Source: Burkholderia ambifaria AMMD (lineage in GTDB: Bacteria > Pseudomonadota > Gammaproteobacteria > Burkholderiales > Burkholderiaceae). From it: DNA of 64,000 nucleotides. Of this stretch, positions 33,429 to 43,541 are shown in pieces. Both the position numbers and the translations under genes were made by a program. Under the pieces are notes generated by a model. That model ran no database searches, was not told the DNA's origin, and saw only the letters and a list, made by a program, of their open reading frames with translations. The stretch is taken from contig NC_008391.1 in assembly GCF_000203915.1 (NCBI RefSeq), forward strand, positions 248,001 through 312,000, read 5' to 3'. The number at the start of each line of letters is the position of its first letter. Positions within the stretch are counted from its first letter, which is position 1.

Positions 33429-34280
33429 ATGCAAAGTTACTCACTTTCCGATGCAATGTCGGTCACTACGCATCTGCTCGCTGATCGTCTCCTCATTCAG
33501 GATTGGGCGGACGATTTGCCTTGGCATGATGTCGTGCCTGAATGGCTTTCAAATGAACACCATTTGCTTCCGGTAGTGCTTCGCCTTGATGACCTTGACG
33601 ATACCCAGCGTGAAAGGGTCGAGCAGTATCTGACAGAAGACTCTGCAGAGGTCGCGTCGGCGATGTTGATCTGCAGCGAATTGAGTGCCGAGGCCCAAGC
33701 GCGTCAATTGGCTCGCCACGTCGTCATCACATTGGACGATGACTCGCGTGCGCTGCTGCGCTTTGCAGACCCTGCCGTGTTCGTTCATTTGCTGCGGGTG
33801 CTGCCACTTCCACATCTTGCGTCGCTTTGCGACGGTGCGAGTCGCTGGTGGGTGCCCTTCCAGGGCCTCTGGTATGAGCTCGAGTTCAGTGGCAGACCGG
33901 AAGCCCGGTGGAGCAAGCTCGACGAGTTCCAATCGATTGCGTTGACCAACGTGGGACTGGTCAATGACGTGCTTGCGACGATGCCGGAACCGCACGACAT
34001 AAAGCAAATGTGGCGCTGCAGTCAGGAGATAAATCAATGGCTGGGCGCAGCTCAGAGCGAGTTCGGTTTGGTGAATGCGCACGACTGCGTGGCTTTTGCT
34101 CGGCACGGCTGCCTTCTCGGCCGCGGTTTCAGCAACCACCCGAAGCTGGTGCCTCATCTCCGAGATGCGGTCGAAACGCCCGGACTCTACGCACAAGCGA
34201 CGGCATTGTTCTCGGAGAAAGAATGGAACAACTTAATCGCAGACATCGAACGGATTAACCAGAAGCAGGAGGCACCGTGA
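33429..34280 (+). CDS. DUF4123 T6SS effector adaptor (Tap/TEC)
   Basis: A 283-residue DUF4123-type protein. LPVVLRLDDLDDTQRERVEQ and RALLRFADPAVFVHLLRVLP with WYELEF further on fit the fold. Members act as chaperones that load a cognate effector onto VgrG. Here the gene sits exactly between vgrG and the effector gene, overlapping the latter by 4 bp (ATGA), which is the standard order. GAGGGA lies 3 nt before the ATG. Confidence 0.9.
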   Translation: MQSYSLSDAMSVTTHLLADRLLIQDWADDLPWHDVVPEWLSNEHHLLPVVLRLDDLDDTQRERVEQYLTEDSAEVASAMLICSELSAEAQARQLARHVVITLDDDSRALLRFADPAVFVHLLRVLPLPHLASLCDGASRWWVPFQGLWYELEFSGRPEARWSKLDEFQSIALTNVGLVNDVLATMPEPHDIKQMWRCSQEINQWLGAAQSEFGLVNAHDCVAFARHGCLLGRGFSNHPKLVPHLRDAVETPGLYAQATALFSEKEWNNLIADIERINQKQEAP

Positions 34281-36832
34281 CCAACGCAAGTTCTTCATCG
34301 ACATCATTGGCTAAGGCAAAAGAGACTGCGTTGGGCGACTGCGAGTTTTGCCGAAAATCAGGTCTTGCAATTCTCCCGATTCGCGCAGCAGTCATGCATC
34401 CCGATTCTGGCGCACCAGATCTGCCTGACAATCTGCATCCTGTCGATAGTGATGGGGGAAAGAATCTTCCATTGAAAGGAGCGGCCGCCTATACGGGCCG
34501 GACATTGCGCAGTGGCTTCCTATACGTGTACGACGAACGCGGGGTGTGGGAGAAGTACTGGATTACCAAGCATGGCTATCTGATGAAGGTGCCGGTAGGC
34601 GTGCCGTTGAATGGTGCTTATGCCGTGGGCCGTGAACCTTGCGACAAGACGGGGCATCGGGAAATCGCGGCCTGCATTACGGTAAAAAACCCGACTAGCG
34701 CGAGGCGAATCTGGGTTGGCTATTCCGATGCGGAATGGACGATGCGCGTGCTTCAACTCCATCAGGACGAGGGGTATCGTAGTCGCCACATGCGCGTATT
34801 CGATGTGAAAAAGTGGATGGGAGCCCGTAATGCATCTCATGCCGCGACCTTGAACGACGTGGCATCCGTTGTGGCGGAGTATTCGCCGAAAGCGAAGGTC
34901 GAAACCTTTGCTTTTTCACCCTACGGGTTCAACTCCCGGGCATCGACAACAGACGGCCTGTTGCGCGCCGCCTGGTCACTGGGGCCTCAACCTGCGGCCA
35001 TGCTGGTCATCGATGATCCGGCAAGCGTGGCTGCAGAGATCGGCGCTCGAACCATCGAGCTTCATGACAGCTTTATGGCCGTGGCCGAGCGATCGAGAAA
35101 ACTGAGCGTCTCTACCGCAATTCTTAGCCTTCAGGGTGCGGTCGCCGATCGGGCGGAGATGAATGAGATTGTGGCGGGCGACGAACTTGAGCAAGACGGA
35201 CATTACGTTCCGGATGGGCTTGGGCGTATCACTTACGTGGCCAATCCACCGAAACTTCCCGATACCACGGTGGCGGATCTACGCAAAATTTCATCGAAAT
35301 CGTGGGCGAAGTATGCGCTCGACTACGACGAAGATGCGCGTGGTAAATGGCAGGGTGAGTTCAACCAAGAGTATGGTCGGTTCCGCGACGAGACGCTGCA
35401 TCCGTTGGCAGCGTCTCACGTTCAGTGGATGACAAGCAACCAGATGCGGAACTATCTGGAGTGCACACACGACGACACTTCGGCCGAAGTTGGGCTCGTC
35501 TACGCTCGCATTCTCACCGCGTGCATCCAAGGCACGGAGCAATTCAAGCCTTGCGCGCAATTGTATGCGCGCTGGCTTAACGGCGTGATTTCCGATGACA
35601 AGAATATCGTGTTGCGCGGCATCGTTCTGAATCTTGAAATCAACAAGAAGAAATTTTCGGAAAGCCTCAAGCCTGAGGTCACGTGGCAGGCTGTCGGCTG
35701 GGACGGCCTGATGCTGGCGTTCAACAATTCCATCGACGGCGTGGCCAAGCAGGCGCCGGAGGTGCTGGGTAAATTGCTGGCATCGCTCGGTGGGTCGATC
35801 ACCCAGGTGTTGCAAAGTGCAGCGGATGGGCCGGTTCGTCATGCCCTGGTCGCGTGCGGCGTGGTTAGCGGCCGAGCGGTCGTGCCGGTCGAGTTGACTG
35901 GCTCGTACAAGACATATCGCACGTCGCTTATCCGCCAACTCTTGCAATCATCGGGCATCAAGAATATTGGCAAAAATGCTCTCCAGAGAGAGGTGTCGCT
36001 CGCCTTGCGCCGTCTCCAGATTCGGGGGGAGCCGATGAGTACGGTTGTCTCGTCGAAGTTCCTGGTGATGATCGACGAGGAGTCGATCAAAGGCATGCCA
36101 AAAGGACTGAGCAAGACCGAACAGGCCAAATGGCTTGCGAACTCGATTCGTTCCGCCGAGGAGATCGAGAGACTGAATCTGTCGGTTTGGCGGGAGCGGA
36201 TCAATCTGTCGCAGAGGGTAGCAACCGCGGGTAAAGCGATACCGTTTCTCGGCAACATGCTAGCGGGACTCTTTCAGTGGGCGGCATATCAAAAGGTGTC
36301 GAAAGATCTGGCGGGTTCGATGAAAGGCGACATGCTGGAGAGTCAGTACAGGTTGGGTAGTGCAGTGATTGCGTTGGGTTCCACGGTGGCCGACACCATA
36401 GCGAGGGCTGCTGGCAGTTTGGCCGAGACGACTTTGCTGAGAGGGCGGGCCGTGCTGTTGGAGGTGGTTGGGAGTCTGTTCGGGATTGCATCGAAGGCCG
36501 CGGGGATCTTGGCCGCTGGAATTAACGCATTTTGGGACGGGAAGAATGCCGTGGAAGCCATTCAACAGCGAAATTATCCGTTGGCTGTAGCTCTAGGCGT
36601 GTCAGCCTTGTCGGGTTTTGCTGCTGCGGCCCTACTGGTTGCGGGGTCAGTAATTGGAGCGATATTTGCGATTATCGTTTTCATTGGATCAGGGGTAGTT
36701 GCTACATTTCTGCAGGATGACAAGATTGATAAGTGGTTGAAGCGTTGTTACTGGGGTGTCTTGGAGGCCAAGGACCGCTATCAAAATGTAGATGCAGAAA
36801 TGAGCGACTTGGTGGTCGCGACTGGTGGGTGA
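34277..36832 (+). CDS. MIX-type, VasX-like pore-forming T6SS effector
   Basis: An 851-residue effector. The N-terminal third has the three MIX motifs: ILPIR (32-36), LRSGFLYVY (77-85; pattern hRxGhhYhh) and VGYSDAEWT (147-155), plus CEFC at 22-25 as in VasX/BTH_I2691-type proteins. The middle is helical. The last 200 residues carry several hydrophobic helices (including AVALGVSALSGFAAAALLVA and the adjoining IGAIFAIIVFIGSGVVATFL), as in colicin-like toxins that permeabilise the inner membrane. It follows its DUF4123 adaptor and precedes a membrane protein that is probably its immunity factor. Lower GC than the structural genes suggests transfer. The target and activity are inferred. Confidence 0.88.
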   Translation: MTNASSSSTSLAKAKETALGDCEFCRKSGLAILPIRAAVMHPDSGAPDLPDNLHPVDSDGGKNLPLKGAAAYTGRTLRSGFLYVYDERGVWEKYWITKHGYLMKVPVGVPLNGAYAVGREPCDKTGHREIAACITVKNPTSARRIWVGYSDAEWTMRVLQLHQDEGYRSRHMRVFDVKKWMGARNASHAATLNDVASVVAEYSPKAKVETFAFSPYGFNSRASTTDGLLRAAWSLGPQPAAMLVIDDPASVAAEIGARTIELHDSFMAVAERSRKLSVSTAILSLQGAVADRAEMNEIVAGDELEQDGHYVPDGLGRITYVANPPKLPDTTVADLRKISSKSWAKYALDYDEDARGKWQGEFNQEYGRFRDETLHPLAASHVQWMTSNQMRNYLECTHDDTSAEVGLVYARILTACIQGTEQFKPCAQLYARWLNGVISDDKNIVLRGIVLNLEINKKKFSESLKPEVTWQAVGWDGLMLAFNNSIDGVAKQAPEVLGKLLASLGGSITQVLQSAADGPVRHALVACGVVSGRAVVPVELTGSYKTYRTSLIRQLLQSSGIKNIGKNALQREVSLALRRLQIRGEPMSTVVSSKFLVMIDEESIKGMPKGLSKTEQAKWLANSIRSAEEIERLNLSVWRERINLSQRVATAGKAIPFLGNMLAGLFQWAAYQKVSKDLAGSMKGDMLESQYRLGSAVIALGSTVADTIARAAGSLAETTLLRGRAVLLEVVGSLFGIASKAAGILAAGINAFWDGKNAVEAIQQRNYPLAVALGVSALSGFAAAALLVAGSVIGAIFAIIVFIGSGVVATFLQDDKIDKWLKRCYWGVLEAKDRYQNVDAEMSDLVVATGG

Positions 36833-36833
36833 A

Positions 36834-37754
36834 ATGGACTACACGGGACTCTATGCAAAAAAATACCGCGTCAATCGAAAACTGACTGACGAGGAAAGGG
36901 TCAATCAATTCCGCCAAAAGATGCGGATCGATGTTGTGCCGTTTTATAACATTTCAGTTATTGCGATGAATTCAAAATATATGGAATGTGTTGATCGTTG
37001 GTTTGTCTATAGGGGGTCAATGGCGGCCGTTTGTTTGTTTGGTTTGATGGTGCCGATTTATTCATTTTTCATTCCGCTGCTTGTGAAGGTCGGGATTGAG
37101 TTTCGTGCGCTTTTGATATTTTTTGGGGTGTCTATTCCATATTGGATGTTGATGGTGTGGCTGCTACTAAAGGAGGCGTTTTCGTGGACGCATTTCCCAA
37201 TAAGATTTAATTATATGAATCGTCAGGTGTATGTGTTTCGCCGAAATGGAACGGTGCTGGAAGCTAAGTGGGATGATATATTTTTCACCCTCGGACGTTG
37301 TCAGCGAACGGCAGGCCGACAGAATTGGGATATCCGCGGCCATATACTCGACAAGGATGGAGAAACGGTACGAGAGACATTCGCTTTGCCCGGCGACACG
37401 ATGCTAGTGGATCAGTTGAAGCACAGCTGGGAGTTCATCCGTCGATACATGGAGGAAGGTCCGGCCTCGGTCTATCGCGACGTCTACTGGTGCCATGATA
37501 TCGCCGAGCGACGTGAAAAATACAGGGTTGGTCTCAGATACATGTTCTTTTCGCTAAATGGTCAACCTGTCGGTCAGATATTGCTTTCTCCCGTTTTCCT
37601 TGTGGCGTCGTTGGGCCGATGGTTCGCGATGCGCACGAGCAAGATTCCGGTATGGCCTGCTGAAATTGAGGCTGCGTGCCAGGTGGATCCTTTTGATCCG
37701 TATCTTCGTGATGCGTCGCGTAACCCCGAGAAAATTCCGATGGAGCCGATGTGA
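36834..37754 (+). CDS. Probable immunity protein for the pore-forming effector
   Basis: A 306-residue protein with two close transmembrane segments (MAAVCLFGLMVPIYSFFIPL near 60-80 and LLIFFGVSIPYWMLMVWLLL near 90-110) and a large cytoplasmic C-terminal part. It resembles the DUF6708 group that accompanies VasX-like toxins. It starts at the ATG 1 nt after the effector stop with GGTGG upstream; a GTG at 36825 is also possible. Membrane localisation suits blocking a pore in the producer's inner membrane. The first 400 bp are very AT-rich. The role is inferred from position and topology. Confidence 0.7.
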   Translation: MDYTGLYAKKYRVNRKLTDEERVNQFRQKMRIDVVPFYNISVIAMNSKYMECVDRWFVYRGSMAAVCLFGLMVPIYSFFIPLLVKVGIEFRALLIFFGVSIPYWMLMVWLLLKEAFSWTHFPIRFNYMNRQVYVFRRNGTVLEAKWDDIFFTLGRCQRTAGRQNWDIRGHILDKDGETVRETFALPGDTMLVDQLKHSWEFIRRYMEEGPASVYRDVYWCHDIAERREKYRVGLRYMFFSLNGQPVGQILLSPVFLVASLGRWFAMRTSKIPVWPAEIEAACQVDPFDPYLRDASRNPEKIPMEPM

Positions 37755-37824
37755 AGGCATAGCTTCATCGAAATAATGAATTTCAAAGTGCCGATATGGC
37801 TGAATAATGACCAAAGGCGATTTC

Positions 37825-38103
37825 ATGTCCCTTCCCATCGCAGTACTAGGAGACGGCACCGATCACGGAGGCCAGATCATTACGGGTTCCGCCACACACA
37901 CGATTGACGGCAAGCCTATCGCGCGACTTCACGATCTGGTTGATTGTCCACAACGTTATCCGGATGGTCGTCTGCACGGCGTAAACAGGATTATCGAAGC
38001 TCATCCGACGCTGACGGTTGGTGGAGTTCGTGTGGCTTTGCACGGACATCGAACCGAGTGTGGATGTGCACTAGTCAGCAATACCGTTGCGAGGATCGGA
38101 TGA
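37825..38103 (+). CDS. PAAR-domain spike-tip protein
   Basis: A 92-residue PAAR protein (MSLPIAVLGDGTDHGG..., VTGSATHTIDGKPIARLHD-type repeats, HPTLTVGGVRVALHGHRTEC GC). Such proteins sharpen the VgrG tip and bind zinc through histidine and cysteine residues, here GHRTECGC. I take the ATG at 37825, since AAAGG lies 7 nt upstream; an ATG at 37807 is less likely. It overlaps tssL by 4 bp. It completes the VgrG-adaptor-effector-immunity-PAAR cassette. Confidence 0.9.
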   Translation: MSLPIAVLGDGTDHGGQIITGSATHTIDGKPIARLHDLVDCPQRYPDGRLHGVNRIIEAHPTLTVGGVRVALHGHRTECGCALVSNTVARIG

Positions 38104-39398
38104 TGGATCGTGCGAAATATCTGGGTGGCCAGAAGGAGGACGTATCGGTTCCCGTCGATGCTCCAACGTTTGCCGATACCGTCGACCCCGATCGAAACCA
38201 GAAGACTTACGTCATCCCGCCGGGAAAAGTGGAATCGCTGCGACTGAATGCAATTCTGGCAGCACGGAACCCGTTGCTCGAGGCATCGCGTGTGCTGCTG
38301 CGTGCGCAGGCCGACATGCCCGAGACGTTTGAGTCGAGAGATGCGGTCGTGCTGTTGCGTAGGCTTCTCGTGGAGGAGGTTCGCGTATTCGACAGGCTTT
38401 GCGAGCAAGCAAACATCCGGCGCGATCATATGATCGGCGCGAGCTACTGCCTGTGCACGGCACTCGACGAAGCGGTAGCGCAAACCGCATGGGGCAAGGA
38501 GGGCTCGTCGGCGATCGAATGGATCCAAGGAGGGCTTGCGACCACTTTTCACGGAGACCTCAAGGGCGGCGACAAGGTCTACCTGTTGATCGGCCGCTTG
38601 CTGGAGGACCCTCACGAGCATCGTGAACTCCTGGAAGTAATTTACCGGATTCTCAGCCTCGGTTTCGAAGGTCGCTACCGAGGCGTGACCGACGGCAAGC
38701 GCAAGCACGACGGGATTCGTCAGCGGCTCTACAACGTGATCACGTCGCAGCGCGAACCGGTGCCGCTGGCGCTATCGCCTCACTGGCAATCGACCGCGAA
38801 AGGCAAGCGCCTGTCGTTCACCGATTTTCCGGTATGGATCACCGTCACCGTCCTGTCGGTGATCCTGCTCGGATTGTTCGGCTGGTTCAAGTACGAACTG
38901 GTCAGCCGTAGCGCGGACGTTCAGAAACAGATTGCCGACATCGCCCGCATGACGCCGCCTCCCGCGCCGCCGCAACTGCACCTCAAGCAATTGCTCCAGG
39001 ATGAAATCGCCGCCGGCACCGTCAGTGTCGACGAAGACGCTCGCCACAGCGCCGTCACGTTCCGCGGAGACGCGATGTTCAAGCCCGGCGGCGCTTCGGT
39101 TCAGGCATCGATGAATCCGCTGATTGCGAAGATCGCCACTGAGATCGCCAAGGTGCCGGGCAAGGTAACGATCATCGGCTATACAGACAAGGTGCCGATT
39201 CGCAGCCGGCATTTCGCATCGAATCAGGTGCTGTCGGAAGAGCGCGCCACCCAGGTCATGCAGATGCTGCAAGCCGCTGGGGTGCCGGCAAACCGTCTCG
39301 AAGCCGTCGGCAAAGGCGATGCCCATCCGGTCGGCGACAACCGCACCGCGCAGGGCCGTGCGCAAAACCGTCGCGTCGAAATCGACGTCGCACGATAA
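38100..39398 (+). CDS. tssL: T6SS membrane protein TssL with OmpA-type domain
   Basis: A 432-residue TssL. The cytoplasmic DotU/IcmH domain (about 45-225) includes NPLLEASRVLLRAQADMP and IGASYCLCTALDEAVAQTAW. One transmembrane helix follows (244-263, VWITVTVLSVILLGLFGWF), then a periplasmic OmpA-like peptidoglycan-binding domain (about 300-432, NQVLSEERATQVMQML, NRRVEIDV). It starts at ATGATG overlapping the PAAR stop. It forms the membrane complex with TssM and TssJ. A second protein of the same plan is encoded after tssM. Confidence 0.94.
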   Translation: MMDRAKYLGGQKEDVSVPVDAPTFADTVDPDRNQKTYVIPPGKVESLRLNAILAARNPLLEASRVLLRAQADMPETFESRDAVVLLRRLLVEEVRVFDRLCEQANIRRDHMIGASYCLCTALDEAVAQTAWGKEGSSAIEWIQGGLATTFHGDLKGGDKVYLLIGRLLEDPHEHRELLEVIYRILSLGFEGRYRGVTDGKRKHDGIRQRLYNVITSQREPVPLALSPHWQSTAKGKRLSFTDFPVWITVTVLSVILLGLFGWFKYELVSRSADVQKQIADIARMTPPPAPPQLHLKQLLQDEIAAGTVSVDEDARHSAVTFRGDAMFKPGGASVQASMNPLIAKIATEIAKVPGKVTIIGYTDKVPIRSRHFASNQVLSEERATQVMQMLQAAGVPANRLEAVGKGDAHPVGDNRTAQGRAQNRRVEIDVAR

Positions 39399-39423
39399 GC
39401 CAGATCCGTTTCCGGAATACCAC

Positions 39424-42400
39424 ATGAAGAAGTTCCAGTTCCTGTCGTTTCTGGCCTCGCGCCAGTTCCTCGCGTTCCTCGCACTGATCGTCGTTGCATT
39501 GGTGATCTGGTTCGTCGGGCCGCTTTTCGCGTTCGGCGGGCTCAAGCCGCTCGCCGGCGCTGGCATGCGCGTGCTGCTGATCGCGCTGTTGCTCGCCGGT
39601 GTGCTGCTCTGGCTCGCGGGCTTGTCGACGAGCGTCGTGTTCGTCGTGTTGCTGTGCCTGCTGATCTGGTATGCGGCGCCGCTGCTGTCGCTCGGCCACA
39701 CGGCGCCGTTCGAGCCCGTGTCGGCCCGACTCACCGCGATCGCACTGGTCGTGGCCGCTTTTGTCCTCTTCTGGATCGTCCGCCTGTGGCAAAAAATGCG
39801 TGAAGACGACGCGTTCATGAAGAAGATGCTGCGCATGGATCGCCGCGAGAATGAATCGCCTGCCGCACCACGCTTGCGGAAAATCGAAGCGGTCGTGACG
39901 AGCGCGCTCGCGCGCCTCAAATCGATGCGTACCGGCGCGCGCGGTCTTGGCAAGCTGTTCCAGGGCAAGCGGTATTTGTACGAGTTGCCTTGGTACATCA
40001 CGCTCGGCTCGCAAGGGGCCGGCAAGACCAGCGTACTGATGAACGGCGGATTGGTGTTTCCCGTCGCCGAGCAGATGCAGCGCGCGGCCGGGCCATCGGC
40101 CGGCGACGCTGCCGCGGTGGACTGGTGGCTGACCAACGACGCGGTGCTGATCGACACGGCCGGCTACTACACGCATCATGGCATGTCGACGGCCGAGGAC
40201 GTCAAGGCGCCCGCCGCGGAAACGGGAAAGCCGGCCACCGGCGTTCCGGGCAAGGGCGGCGCCGATGCCCAGCCGGCTGCGAAAAGCGCTGAAGACGATA
40301 CGAAGCGGAATGAGGCGTCGCAATCGAAAGCCGCCGCCGTGTCGACAGCCGGCGGCCCAGTCGTTCCGCCCGATCAAGGTGCGGGCGAACGCCGACAGAA
40401 GGTCGATCGCGCGGAATGGCTTGGATTTCTGGGCATGCTGCGCCGGCATCGGCCTCGCGCGCCGATCAACGGCGCGTTGCTGACGATCGATCTTGCCACG
40501 TTGGCCGGTGGCGACGAACAGGCGCGTGTGGCTGAGGCTGCCACGTTGCGCGCGCGGCTGGCCGAACTGAGGCAGGAGCTGGGTATTCGTTTCCCTGTCT
40601 ATGTAATGGTCACGAAGATGGACCGTCTGACGGGTTTCGCCGAGTATTTCGGGGGGCTGACGGCCGAGGGGAGGGCGCAGACATGGGGCTTCACGCTTCC
40701 GTATGGCAAGGAAACGGTTGCGAAGGAACGGCTGCGCGCCCGCTGCCAAGCGGAACTTGCCGAACTCTCGCAACGGCTTAGCGGTTCGATCGATACGCAT
40801 CTGCAGGATGAGTACGATACGCGCAAGCGCCGGTCGCTTGCGGCGCTGCCCGAGGAGTTTGCTGCGCTGCTCGGACCGCTGCTCGATCTGATCGACCGGG
40901 TGTTTCTCGATTCGCGCTACGACGATACCCAGCTCCATTCGACGTTGCGCGGCGTGTATTTCACGAGTGCACGACAACGGGACAGCGAGATCGTCGTGGA
41001 GCGCGGGACAGTCGTTCAACGTCTTCTGTCGACTCAGGACCACGCCCCCGTTTCATCGGCGCGAGCCGAGGGCAACCAAGGGTTCTTCCTGCACGATCTG
41101 CTGACCCGTGTCGTGTTCCCGGAAGCGCATCTGGTGAGCCCCAACCTGCGTTGGGAATACCGCTACCGGCTCTTGCGCCTGATCGGCCACACATTGGCGC
41201 TGCTGTTGTTCGTGTGGCTGGCGATCGGCTTGCGCGTGAGCTTCGGCCACAACGGCGACTATCTCGCCACGATTGGCCGAAAGGTACAGGCGCTTACGGC
41301 CCGCGTCACGGAGTTGTACAAGACGCCGAAACTGCAAGCCGTGCCCGATACGCTGACAGACGCGCGTTATTTGCCGACCTTCCCGGGACTCGACCTGTCC
41401 GATCCGGACAGCGCGTGGCGCTACGGTCTCTACACGCCGGTGGACATTGCAACCGAAAGCCACCGCACCTACGATGCGCTCGAAGATAACCTGCTGTTGC
41501 CGCAGATCGTGCATCGTTTGGAAGACGTCATGTCAGGTGCAATTGCCAACAAGGATCCAAAGGCGGCCTACGATGCGCTGCGCGTATACCTGATGCTGTA
41601 CGACAAGGCGAAGTTCAATGCCGCCGACGTCAAGGCGTGGGTGCTCGACGACTGGGCGAAGACCGATAGCGCGGCTGCTTTCGGTGGAAGGGCGTCGATG
41701 ATCGACCACGTGCAACAGCTTTTCTCCGGAGCGCGCGTGGTGCAGTCTCCGGTGATCCGCAACGACGCGCTGGTGCAGCAGGCGCGCGCTTTTCTCGAGG
41801 GTAGCAACGCCACCGACCGCCTTTACCAGCGCGCAAAGGCGGCCATGCTGAAGGAAGCGCCCGACGAGTTTACGTTGCTGCGCGCGGTAGGCCCGCAAGC
41901 CGGCACGGTATTCACGCGAGCAAGCGATGCACCGTTGTCGCGCGGCGTGTCGGGGCTTTTCACGTTCGATGGCTATCGGAATCTGTTCGACAAACGGCTG
42001 CCCGAGTTCGTGCAGATCGCGCGCGACGACGACGCATGGGTGATGGGACGCTCATACTTGGGCGAGGCTCAAAAAAAAACGGCTGAGATCGTGAGCAACG
42101 CCGCCGGCGCGGACGATGCGTTGACCGACGCGGTTCGCCGCGAATATCTGATGGAATATGCCCAGCAGTGGGACGCGTTTCTCAACGACATCCGGACCGT
42201 AAGCGGCACGAGCCTTGCGTTCAATCTGAAGGTGCTGCGCAGCTTCGCGGCACCTGATTCGCCGCTCGTGCGGCTTGCCCGCGCAGCCGTGCACGAGACG
42301 ACGCTCGCGCAGCCGATGACGGTGACGGACGGTTCGCTGCTGCAGCGGGCCGCCGACCAGATCAATCAGAAGACGGACAAGGCGCTGGGTATTCGGGCGT

Positions 42401-43521
42401 CGGAGCGCGTTGAACGGGAACTCGTCGACAATCACTTTGCGGCGCTGCGCGAGGTCGTTACCGGGAGCGTGGATGCGCAATCCGATACGCAACCTGCTGC
42501 CACACAGGCGGACAAGACGGGGCTGGATGGCGTTACCAGCTTGCTGAACGACTATTACACGGCGCTCACCGTTGCCGACAATGCGTTATCGAACAACAGC
42601 ATGCCGCCGGCGAGCGACGTAGCTGCGAAACTGAAAATGACGGCCGACACGATGCCGGCACCCTTTCGCGCCGTATTGCTGCAGCTTGCCGCCGATGGTT
42701 CGCGAGAAGTCAATCAGGGGATCGGCCAACTGCTGTCGCGCCAGATGCAGGCGGTGGTCGGCGACGCTTGCCGGCTGACGATCGAAGGAAATTACCCGTT
42801 TTCGCCCGACAGCAAGCGCGACGTCGGTATCGACGACTTCACGCGCGTGTTTGCGCAGGGCGGCGTGATCGATGACTTCTTCGTGAAGACGCTGGCACCG
42901 TTCGTCGATACGTCCGCGAAGCCGTGGCGCTATCGGACGCTGCCAGGCGCGACCGAGCCCGTCCAGGGGCCGGATCTGGAGCCGTTCGAGCATGCGAAGG
43001 CAATCCGCGACATCTTTTTCAACGATCCCGGCCACAAGCAACTGACCTGGAAGGCGGACATCCGAATTCCCGAACTCGACCCGACGATCATGAGTCTGTC
43101 GCTCGACATCGATGGACAGACTACGCTCTATCAACATGGCCCGGTGGCGCCTTTCACGGTCACGTGGCCGGGACCGCGTGGCGGCGTCCACACGGAAATC
43201 ACGGCCAGCCCGCGCATCCGGCCGGACACGTCGACGATTTCAACCGATGGCCCTTGGGCGTTGATGCGCCTGCTCGAGAAAGGTCGCGTGATGGAGACGG
43301 CGACGCCGGGCCGCACGCGCGTCGCGTTCAGTTTCGACGGTCGTCAAGCGGCGCTCGACGTCGCGAGCGCCGGGAGTGTCGCGAATCCGCTGACGAGCGA
43401 CGTGCTGAAGACGTTCCGGTGCCCCAGCACGATGTCGGCGTTCAACCTGCCGGATAGCGGCCCGCCGCCGGGGTTGCCGCGAGGCATGTTGCCGGCGAGC
43501 GCGGGAAGCGCTTCCCGCTGA
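39424..43521 (+). CDS. tssM: T6SS membrane-complex protein TssM (IcmF)
   Basis: A 1365-residue TssM. Two N-terminal transmembrane pairs (about 14-34 and 48-90) and a third near 103-120 precede a cytoplasmic NTPase domain with Walker A GSQGAGKT at 195-202. Another transmembrane segment near 580-600 (LIGHTLALLLFVWLAIGLRV) leads to the large periplasmic IcmF part. A low-complexity insert lies near 260-320. Full length for the family. The ATG at 39424 is the first reasonable start after tssL, 25 bp downstream. Confidence 0.95.
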   Translation: MKKFQFLSFLASRQFLAFLALIVVALVIWFVGPLFAFGGLKPLAGAGMRVLLIALLLAGVLLWLAGLSTSVVFVVLLCLLIWYAAPLLSLGHTAPFEPVSARLTAIALVVAAFVLFWIVRLWQKMREDDAFMKKMLRMDRRENESPAAPRLRKIEAVVTSALARLKSMRTGARGLGKLFQGKRYLYELPWYITLGSQGAGKTSVLMNGGLVFPVAEQMQRAAGPSAGDAAAVDWWLTNDAVLIDTAGYYTHHGMSTAEDVKAPAAETGKPATGVPGKGGADAQPAAKSAEDDTKRNEASQSKAAAVSTAGGPVVPPDQGAGERRQKVDRAEWLGFLGMLRRHRPRAPINGALLTIDLATLAGGDEQARVAEAATLRARLAELRQELGIRFPVYVMVTKMDRLTGFAEYFGGLTAEGRAQTWGFTLPYGKETVAKERLRARCQAELAELSQRLSGSIDTHLQDEYDTRKRRSLAALPEEFAALLGPLLDLIDRVFLDSRYDDTQLHSTLRGVYFTSARQRDSEIVVERGTVVQRLLSTQDHAPVSSARAEGNQGFFLHDLLTRVVFPEAHLVSPNLRWEYRYRLLRLIGHTLALLLFVWLAIGLRVSFGHNGDYLATIGRKVQALTARVTELYKTPKLQAVPDTLTDARYLPTFPGLDLSDPDSAWRYGLYTPVDIATESHRTYDALEDNLLLPQIVHRLEDVMSGAIANKDPKAAYDALRVYLMLYDKAKFNAADVKAWVLDDWAKTDSAAAFGGRASMIDHVQQLFSGARVVQSPVIRNDALVQQARAFLEGSNATDRLYQRAKAAMLKEAPDEFTLLRAVGPQAGTVFTRASDAPLSRGVSGLFTFDGYRNLFDKRLPEFVQIARDDDAWVMGRSYLGEAQKKTAEIVSNAAGADDALTDAVRREYLMEYAQQWDAFLNDIRTVSGTSLAFNLKVLRSFAAPDSPLVRLARAAVHETTLAQPMTVTDGSLLQRAADQINQKTDKALGIRASERVERELVDNHFAALREVVTGSVDAQSDTQPAATQADKTGLDGVTSLLNDYYTALTVADNALSNNSMPPASDVAAKLKMTADTMPAPFRAVLLQLAADGSREVNQGIGQLLSRQMQAVVGDACRLTIEGNYPFSPDSKRDVGIDDFTRVFAQGGVIDDFFVKTLAPFVDTSAKPWRYRTLPGATEPVQGPDLEPFEHAKAIRDIFFNDPGHKQLTWKADIRIPELDPTIMSLSLDIDGQTTLYQHGPVAPFTVTWPGPRGGVHTEITASPRIRPDTSTISTDGPWALMRLLEKGRVMETATPGRTRVAFSFDGRQAALDVASAGSVANPLTSDVLKTFRCPSTMSAFNLPDSGPPPGLPRGMLPASAGSASR

Positions 43522-43541
43522 ACCGGGAGGGATCGATCAAG

